A program made the translations under genes and the position numbers. From Flavobacteriales bacterium (GTDB lineage: Bacteria > Bacteroidota > Bacteroidia > Flavobacteriales_F > PHOS-HE28): DNA of 64,000 nucleotides. Position 1 is the stretch's first letter. Each line of letters starts with the position of its first letter. Location of the stretch: NCBI GenBank assembly GCA_016712535.1, contig JADJQW010000002.1, forward strand, positions 930,001-994,000, given 5' to 3'. Positions 58,947-64,000 of this stretch are shown here, one piece after another. The notes beneath the pieces are model-generated. The model saw nothing but the letters and a program-made list of their open reading frames with translations. It was not told the DNA's origin and ran no database searches.

Positions 58947-60137
58947 ATGAACCTCCACGAGTACCAAGGCAAGAGCATCCTCTCCCAATTCGGCGTGCGC
59001 GTGCAGCGCGGGCTGGTGGCCTACAACGCCGATGAAGCCGTTGACCAAGCCAAGCGACTGAGCCAGGAGACCGGCACCAAATGGTGGGTGGTGAAGGCGC
59101 AGATCCATGCGGGCGGCCGCGGCAAGGGCGGCGGGGTGAAGCTGGCGAAGACCATCGACGAGGTGCGCGAGAAGAGCGATGCCATCATCGGCATGATGCT
59201 GAAGAGCCCGCAGACGCCGCCTCAAGGCAAGAAGGTCCACAAAGTGCTGATCGCAGAGGATGTGTACTACCCCGGCGCCAGCGAGACCAAGGAATACTAC
59301 ATGAGCGTCCTGCTCGATCGCGCCAGCGGCAAGAACGTGATCGTGTACAGCACAGAGGGCGGCATGGACATCGAAGAAGTGGCCGAGCATCACCCGGACA
59401 AGATCAAGAAAGAGGTGGTCGATCCGCGCGTGGGCTTGCGTCCTTTCCAGTGCAACAAGATCGCGACCGAGCTCGGTGTGACCGGGGCTGCGAAGAAAGA
59501 GATGGGCAAATTCATCGCTTCCCTTTACAAGGCCTACGAGGGCAGCGATGCCGCCATGTTCGAGATCAACCCGGTGCTGAAGACCAGCGACGACAAGATC
59601 ATCGCCGTGGACGCCAAGGTGCGGCTTGACGGCAATGCGCTCTACCGCCATCCGGACTATGCCGAGATGCGCGACAAGACCGAAGAGGATCCCATAGAGG
59701 TGGAGGCCGGCGAAGCGGGCCTCAACTACGTGCGCCTCGATGGCAACGTGGGCTGCATGGTGAACGGCGCGGGGCTCGCCATGGCCACCATGGACATCAT
59801 CAAGCTCAGCGGCGGCGAGCCGGCCAACTTCCTCGATGTGGGCGGCACGGCCGATGCGGCGCGCGTGGAGAAGGCCTTCCGCATCATCCTGAAGGACGAG
59901 CGCGTGAAGGCCATCCTGGTGAACATCTTCGGCGGCATCGTGCGCTGCGATCGCGTCGCGCAGGGCATCGTGGATGCCTACAAGAACATCGGTGACATCC
60001 AGGTGCCCATCATCGTGCGCTTGCAGGGCACGAATGCGGTGGAAGCGAAGGAGCTCATTGACAAGAGCGGCTTGAAGGTGCTGAGCGCGGTGGCCCTGCA
60101 AGAGGCGGCGGACCGGGTGAAGGAGGTGCTGGCCTGA
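58947..60137 (+). CDS. sucC: Succinate--CoA ligase (ADP-forming) subunit beta
   Basis: A 396-residue beta subunit of succinyl-CoA synthetase, the TCA-cycle step yielding ATP (or GTP) from succinyl-CoA. It begins MNLHEYQGKSILSQFGVRV. The ATP-grasp fold has VVKAQIHAGGRGKGGGVKLA, SLLDRASGKNVIVYSTEGGMDIEEV and AMFEINPVL; the CoA-ligase domain has NGAGLAMATMDIIKLSGGEPANFLDVGGTADAARVEKAFRIIL, and ILVNIFGGIVRCDRVAQGIV. Start at the ATG at 58947; the upstream extension is non-coding. The alpha subunit is not in the window. Confidence 0.97.
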   Translation: MNLHEYQGKSILSQFGVRVQRGLVAYNADEAVDQAKRLSQETGTKWWVVKAQIHAGGRGKGGGVKLAKTIDEVREKSDAIIGMMLKSPQTPPQGKKVHKVLIAEDVYYPGASETKEYYMSVLLDRASGKNVIVYSTEGGMDIEEVAEHHPDKIKKEVVDPRVGLRPFQCNKIATELGVTGAAKKEMGKFIASLYKAYEGSDAAMFEINPVLKTSDDKIIAVDAKVRLDGNALYRHPDYAEMRDKTEEDPIEVEAGEAGLNYVRLDGNVGCMVNGAGLAMATMDIIKLSGGEPANFLDVGGTADAARVEKAFRIILKDERVKAILVNIFGGIVRCDRVAQGIVDAYKNIGDIQVPIIVRLQGTNAVEAKELIDKSGLKVLSAVALQEAADRVKEVLA

Positions 60138-60140
60138 GCG

Positions 60141-60821
60141 ATGGCCCTGCTCCTGTTGCACGGTGCCCTTGGCAGCGCGCGCCAATTGGCGGATCTCCAG
60201 CAACGCATCGGAGGAATCGCCATCGACCTCTCGGGCCACGGCGATCGCGGGATCCACTCCGAGGGCATCCGCTTCGAGCAATTCATCAGCGATATCGATC
60301 GCGCATTCGAGGAGCAGAAGTGGGACCGGGCGGATCTATTCGGCTACAGCATGGGCGGCTATGCAGCCATGCTCTATGCAGCGCAGCGCCCGGAGCGTGT
60401 TCGGTCGGTGGTCACGCTGGGCACCAAGTACCTCTGGACCGAAGAAGGCTTGCAGAAGGAGCTGCGCATGCTCGATCCCGATGCGATGCAGCAGAAGGTG
60501 CCGGTATTCGCACAGGCCTTGGCCGATGCGCATGGCGTCGAGCGCTGGAAGGATGTGGTGCGTGCCATTGCGCAGAGCATGAGCGAGCTCGCCCGGATGC
60601 CATTGCTCACGCCGGAAGTCTGTTCGCGGATCCAATGCCCGGCGCTCATCTGCGTGGGCGAGAACGACAATACGGCCGTCCCCGACGACACGCGCCTCTT
60701 CGCGCGAAGGGTGAAAGGCGCTGAGGTGCTCATCCTCCCCAACACGCCGCACCCCATGAGCAAGGTGGATCTGGACTTCCTCGTCCCGCGCTTGATGGGG
60801 TTCTGGGTCGCGATCCGCTAA
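60141..60821 (+). CDS. Alpha/beta hydrolase
   Basis: A 226-residue alpha/beta hydrolase with the complete triad: nucleophile Ser in LFGYSMGGYAAML, acid Asp in CVGENDNTAVPDD and His in LPNTPHPMSKVD. The opening LLLLHGALGSARQL provides the oxyanion region. The fold resembles small esterases and the MenH group, but the motif GxSMGG alone does not identify the substrate. It follows sucC by 3 bases, so the two are co-transcribed. The stop overlaps the convergent YwqK-like gene. Confidence 0.87.
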   Translation: MALLLLHGALGSARQLADLQQRIGGIAIDLSGHGDRGIHSEGIRFEQFISDIDRAFEEQKWDRADLFGYSMGGYAAMLYAAQRPERVRSVVTLGTKYLWTEEGLQKELRMLDPDAMQQKVPVFAQALADAHGVERWKDVVRAIAQSMSELARMPLLTPEVCSRIQCPALICVGENDNTAVPDDTRLFARRVKGAEVLILPNTPHPMSKVDLDFLVPRLMGFWVAIR

Positions 60822-61696
60822 CGGAAGAAGAGCCAACGCCTTCTCTTCTTCCCTTCCTTCGGAGGCTTCGGCAGCCCCGGCAGATGCTCTTGCCCTGGCG
60901 CGACCTTCGTCTCCGTCCATCCTTCAACCACCACGAAGAGCTTGCGGTGCTCCGAGCTCATCTTGCTCTCTTCGGTGCGGATGCGCGCCACGGCCTTGTT
61001 GCGGTCGCCGAGGACCACCTGCACGATGTTCAGGTCAACGAGGCCATTCCAATCCGGCCATGCCTCTCCCTTGCTATATGTGCCGATGCGGATGGTATCG
61101 CCAGGAGCCATGGTCCACGTGCCACCGGGGAGTGCGGGCGAAGGCTCCTTCGGTGTGGCTGCAACACGTGCTGCGGCGTTCGTCGGGTTCACCACGAAGA
61201 GTTCGTTCACGAACATCCGCTGGCACACAACCACCTCTTGCTGCTTGGGCTGTTCCGGCTCCGGTGGCCACCGTTGCACATGTGTGCCCGGTCGTGGGAT
61301 GATGCCATGGTCGTCGTGGCCCTGCTCAGAGAAGCCGGTCTTGTTCCCTTGGTCGTCGAATGTGGTGGTGCTCCGGTGCCACTGTATGCCGCCGTCCGGG
61401 GCATCGCTCGTCTCCGCCTTGCTCACGGCACCGTTCGCATGGTAGCTGAAGTGGACCGATGAATGGCCGGCAAAGCGCCTGGTCTGTCCTTCGAAGATCA
61501 CTTCGCCGTTCTTCTTATAGGCCCAGCTGCGGCCCCAGCGGTCATCTTTGTCGCGCCATTCCTTGGTGCTCACCTGGCCACTGTTGAAGTAGCGCAGCAC
61601 CAGGGTCCCGGTATCGGTCTTGAGGATCCGCTCATTTCGCTGGGCCGAAGAAGCCGCGGCGAGAGTGAGCAGGAGCAGGGAGGCAAGCAGTCGCAT
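60818..61696 (-). CDS. Exported YwqK-like protein
   Basis: A 292-residue protein with a signal peptide (LLASLLLLTLAAASSAQ). The first 120 residues have a repeated pattern as in MORN/YwqK-type proteins: LRYFNSGQVSTKEWRD, WAYKKNGEVIFEGQTRRF and HFSYHANGAVSKAETSD. The rest (FVNELFVVNPTNAAARV, TWTMAPGDTIRIGTYSKGEAWPDWNGLVDLNIVQVVLGDRNK) is a beta-rich domain I do not recognise. The C-terminus is strongly basic and Pro-rich (PKPPKEGKKRRRWLFFR). Function unknown. It overlaps the convergent hydrolase gene by 4 bases. Confidence 0.75.
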   Translation of the reverse strand: MRLLASLLLLTLAAASSAQRNERILKTDTGTLVLRYFNSGQVSTKEWRDKDDRWGRSWAYKKNGEVIFEGQTRRFAGHSSVHFSYHANGAVSKAETSDAPDGGIQWHRSTTTFDDQGNKTGFSEQGHDDHGIIPRPGTHVQRWPPEPEQPKQQEVVVCQRMFVNELFVVNPTNAAARVAATPKEPSPALPGGTWTMAPGDTIRIGTYSKGEAWPDWNGLVDLNIVQVVLGDRNKAVARIRTEESKMSSEHRKLFVVVEGWTETKVAPGQEHLPGLPKPPKEGKKRRRWLFFR

Positions 61697-61759
61697 GGCG
61701 GATGGAAGCCAAAGTTCGGGCCAGCCCGTTGCATCTTCGCGCTCCCTCGATCGAGACCG

Positions 61760-63259
61760 ATGGCCAAGACCAAGAAGATCCGGAAACTCCTCGTCGCCAA
61801 CCGCGGCGAGATCGCCCTGCGCGTGATGCGCTCAGCCCGTGAGATGGGCATCAGCACCGTAGCCGTTCATAGCGAGGCGGATCGCAACGCACCGTTCGTG
61901 CGCTTCGCCGATGAGGCCGTGTGCATCGGTCCGCCCCCGAGCAAGGAGAGCTACCTGGTGATCGACAAGATCGTGAAGGTGTGCAAGGACCTGAAGGTCG
62001 ACGCCGTCCATCCGGGCTACGGATTCCTCAGCGAGAACGGCGACTTCGCCCGAGCGCTGGAGAAGGCCGGCGTGGTCTTCGTGGGGCCATCGCCGAAGGC
62101 CATGAAAGTGATGGGCGATAAGCTCGCCGCCAAGGAGGCCGTGAAGGATCATGGGGTGCCGTTGGTGCCGGGCACCGAAGGAGCCGTGAGCGGCTTGGAG
62201 GAAGCGATTGAGGTCGCGAAGACCATCTCCTTCCCGATCCTGATCAAAGCCGCTGCTGGCGGCGGCGGCAAGGGCATGCGCATCGTGGAGAAGGAGAGCG
62301 AGCTGAAGGAAGGCTTGGAGCGCGCCATCAGCGAGGCGCAGAACGCTTTCGGCGATGGCAGCGTTTTCATAGAGAAGTACGTGGCAGGGCCTCGCCACAT
62401 CGAGGTGCAGGTCATGGCCGATGCGCACGGCAACACCTGCTACCTCTTCGAGCGCGAATGCAGTATTCAGCGCAGGCACCAGAAGGTGGTGGAGGAAGCG
62501 CCGAGCGCGGTGCTCACGCCTGAACTGCGCAGGCGCATGGGCGAAGCTGCAGTGGCCGTGGCCAGGAGCGTGGATTACACTGGTGCGGGCACGGTTGAAT
62601 TCCTCCTCGATGAGAGGATGAACTTCTACTTCATGGAGATGAACACGCGCTTGCAAGTGGAGCACCCCGTCACCGAGATGATCACGGGCCTCGACCTGGT
62701 GAAGCTCCAGATCCGCGTGGCGGAAGGGGAGGAGCTGCCTTTCAAGCAGGAAGACCTGAAGATCATCGGGCATGCCATCGAGGTGCGCGTGTACGCCGAG
62801 GACCCCATGAACAATTTCCTCCCCGACATCGGCACGCTCACCACCTATCGGCCGCCGCAAGGCCCAGGCGTCCGCGTCGACGACGGCTTCGAGGAGGGCA
62901 TGGAGATCCCCATCCACTACGACCCCATGATCGCCAAGCTGATCACGCATGGCGCTACGCGCGAGGAGGCCATCACGCGCATGGAGCGCGCCATCGACGA
63001 TTACGCCATCACCGGGGTTGAGACCACCCTCCCTTTCTGCCTCTATGTCATGGGCCACGAAGCCTTCCGCAGTGGTGAATACGACACGCATTTCGTGCGC
63101 GACCACTTCAAGCCGGAGATGCTCGAAGGCCTGGATGCAAGCGAAGCGCATGCAGCGGCGCTCGTGGCGGCGGCCGTGGATCGCGCGCAGGTGGGGGCAA
63201 GCGGGTCTGCCAGGCCGGTGGCCCCTCCGGCAAGTGCCTGGAAACTAAGGAGACGGTGA
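61760..63259 (+). CDS. accC: Acetyl-CoA carboxylase biotin carboxylase subunit
   Basis: About 499 residues from the ATG at 61760. The biotin carboxylase carboxylates the biotin of AccB using ATP and bicarbonate. Motifs: RKLLVANRGEIALRVMRSAREMGI, AVHPGYGFLSENGDFARAL, LIKAAAGGGGKGMRIV, RHIEVQVMADAHGNTCYLFERECSIQRRHQKVVEEAP and FYFMEMNTRLQVEHPVTEMITGLDLVKLQI. It carries an Ala-rich C-terminal tail of about 35 residues beyond the usual end. accB is not adjacent, whereas accD lies at 47764. The family also includes pyruvate and propionyl-CoA carboxylase subunits, so the exact carboxylase is less certain. Confidence 0.9.
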   Translation: MAKTKKIRKLLVANRGEIALRVMRSAREMGISTVAVHSEADRNAPFVRFADEAVCIGPPPSKESYLVIDKIVKVCKDLKVDAVHPGYGFLSENGDFARALEKAGVVFVGPSPKAMKVMGDKLAAKEAVKDHGVPLVPGTEGAVSGLEEAIEVAKTISFPILIKAAAGGGGKGMRIVEKESELKEGLERAISEAQNAFGDGSVFIEKYVAGPRHIEVQVMADAHGNTCYLFERECSIQRRHQKVVEEAPSAVLTPELRRRMGEAAVAVARSVDYTGAGTVEFLLDERMNFYFMEMNTRLQVEHPVTEMITGLDLVKLQIRVAEGEELPFKQEDLKIIGHAIEVRVYAEDPMNNFLPDIGTLTTYRPPQGPGVRVDDGFEEGMEIPIHYDPMIAKLITHGATREEAITRMERAIDDYAITGVETTLPFCLYVMGHEAFRSGEYDTHFVRDHFKPEMLEGLDASEAHAAALVAAAVDRAQVGASGSARPVAPPASAWKLRRR

Positions 63260-63291
63260 GCCGGTATAAGGCCGCGCGGTTTCTGCCGTTG

Positions 63292-63299
63292 TAGCTTCG
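63292..63299 (+). promoter_or_regulatory. Candidate -7 element ahead of the DUF4294 gene
   Basis: Plus-strand TAGCTTCG, one change from TANNTTTG, 7 bases before the ATG at 63307. Confidence 0.35.
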
Positions 63300-63306
63300 T
63301 ATCGCC

Positions 63307-64000
63307 ATGCTTTCCAGCTTCATGCGCAGTCGTCATCGATGGGGCCTGGTTCCCGCAGGCGTGTTGGCTTGTGCAATGTGCTTCGGGCAAGGCGAGCAGG
63401 TCCCGCAGGTTTACCGTGCGGTGATCATCGATGGCGACACCGTGCCGATGGTCGACCTGGCCACCACTCACGTCGAGAGCCGCTGGACTGCCCGCAGCAG
63501 ACGGCAGGCAGAACGCTACGACAGGCTCACGCGCAATGTGCTCCGGGTCTATCCTTATGCGCGCATCACCGGACATCTGCTGCGCGAATACGAGCACGAC
63601 CTCGCCCAGATGGATCGCGGGAGCGATCAAGAGCTCTACCTGAAACTCGCTGAGGCCGAGCTCCGCGCCGAGTTCGAGGCCGAGGTGAAGGACCTCACCA
63701 TCAGCCAGGGGAAAGTGCTCATCAAGCTCATTGACCGGGAGACGGGCCGCACCAGCTACGATCTGGTGAAGACCCTGCGCGGCTCGTTCACGGCCTTCAT
63801 GTGGCAAGGCATGGCCCGCATGTTCGGGCACGACCTGCGTGGCACCTATGATCCCGACGGTGATGATAAGCTCGTGGAGCTGATCGTGCAGCGCGTGGAG
63901 CGAGGGGAGTTGGCCGTTGCCGACCGGGGCCCACGCACCGCCAAGGCGCAAGCGCGCCTGGATAAGAGGAAGGCGCGATTGTACAAGAAGTACGGGATCA
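63307..64000 (+). CDS. DUF4294 domain exported protein (3' part outside window)
   Basis: The frame opens with an ATG at 63307 and stays open to the end, giving about 231 visible residues. A signal-like segment (GLVPAGVLACAMCFG) precedes YRAVIIDGDTVPMVDLATTHV, LTRNVLRVYPYARITGHLLREYEHDL and VLIKLIDRETGRTSYDLVKTLRGSFTAFMWQGMARMFGHDLRGTYDPDGDDKLVELIVQRVERG, all typical of DUF4294, a Bacteroidota family of unknown function. The visible length is close to the usual family size, so only a few residues may be missing. It is 47 bases downstream of accC. Confidence 0.88.
   Translation, partial: MLSSFMRSRHRWGLVPAGVLACAMCFGQGEQVPQVYRAVIIDGDTVPMVDLATTHVESRWTARSRRQAERYDRLTRNVLRVYPYARITGHLLREYEHDLAQMDRGSDQELYLKLAEAELRAEFEAEVKDLTISQGKVLIKLIDRETGRTSYDLVKTLRGSFTAFMWQGMARMFGHDLRGTYDPDGDDKLVELIVQRVERGELAVADRGPRTAKAQARLDKRKARLYKKYGI

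Noticed and set aside
58932..60281. A 449-codon minus-strand frame opposite sucC
   Set aside because: Shadow; sucC has all family motifs.
61832..63151. A 439-codon minus-strand frame opposite accC
   Set aside because: Shadow; accC carries a complete ATP-grasp core.
1..64000. tRNA, rRNA, CRISPR array, insertion sequence or prophage
   Set aside because: No tRNA T-loop (GGTTCRANYCC) with acceptor pairing, no spaced direct repeats and no transposase or integrase motifs were noticed.

Overview
The window is a chromosomal segment of a GC-rich member of the Bacteroidota, most likely Flavobacteriales-like. The evidence is several type IX secretion (T9SS) cargo proteins with type A or type B C-terminal sorting domains, a GWxTD protein, a choice-of-anchor L protein, the DUF3822-rsmD-coaD operon, a short primary sigma factor without region 1.1, a TIGR02757 protein, a DUF4294 protein, a TonB receptor with a His-rich lipoprotein, and -7 elements of the TANNTTTG type. 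Coding density is high. I saw no rRNA, tRNA, CRISPR array, insertion sequence or prophage. A signature-level lineage call is not possible from the sequence alone.

Layout. 1-12.5 kb: minus-strand genes for a secreted anchor-L protein (cut by the window edge), rlmB, a frameshifted GWxTD gene, rmuC, an L,D-transpeptidase, a SCO-like protein, a DUF2490 protein and a lipoprotein. A mostly empty 540-base gap and one plus-strand hypothetical follow, then a minus-strand run TlpA-like / coaD / rsmD / DUF3822 / membrane protein. 12.6-14.0 kb: a RecD-like helicase on the plus strand. 14.05-26.05 kb: a four-gene minus-strand biosynthetic operon. It encodes a hybrid NRPS-PKS (A-T-KS-AT-ACP-aminotransferase), an NRPS (C-A-T-TE), a free-standing thioesterase and an Sfp-type phosphopantetheinyl transferase. 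26.6-36.1 kb: large secreted proteins (a C25-like/T9SS type A protein and a tenfold-repeat type B protein), pfkA and a BNR-type protein. 36.2-40.2 kb: a small His/Cys protein, a TonB receptor, a His-rich lipoprotein and a second L,D-transpeptidase, all on the plus strand. 40.2-49.7 kb: minus-strand housekeeping genes (DUF296, purE, purK, an outer-membrane barrel, rpe, rpoD, pnp, rpsO, accD, class I aldolase). 49.9-54.0 kb: PASTA protein, T9SS protein and rluD on the plus strand. 54.0-64.0 kb: TIGR02757, YdeI-like, DUF4412, a delta-60-repeat protein, lolD, sucC, an alpha/beta hydrolase, a YwqK-like protein, accC and a partial DUF4294 gene.

The most interesting system is the 12-kb operon. If read colinearly, an amino acid chosen by the first A domain is extended once by malonate, the beta-keto group is transaminated by an in-cis PLP domain, and the resulting beta,gamma-diamino acid is joined to a second amino acid. 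The second A domain carries a valine-type code. Release is by a cis TE, with a paralogous trans TE encoded just downstream. The operon also encodes the PPTase that would activate its carrier domains. No transporter or tailoring enzyme is adjacent. The product structure is inference.

Other points worth a second look are a decayed copy of the lolD 3' end beyond a delta-60 gene, a perfect 20-bp palindrome translated in frame inside the PKS linker, the frameshift in the GWxTD gene, and recurrent TANNTTCG elements very close to start codons.
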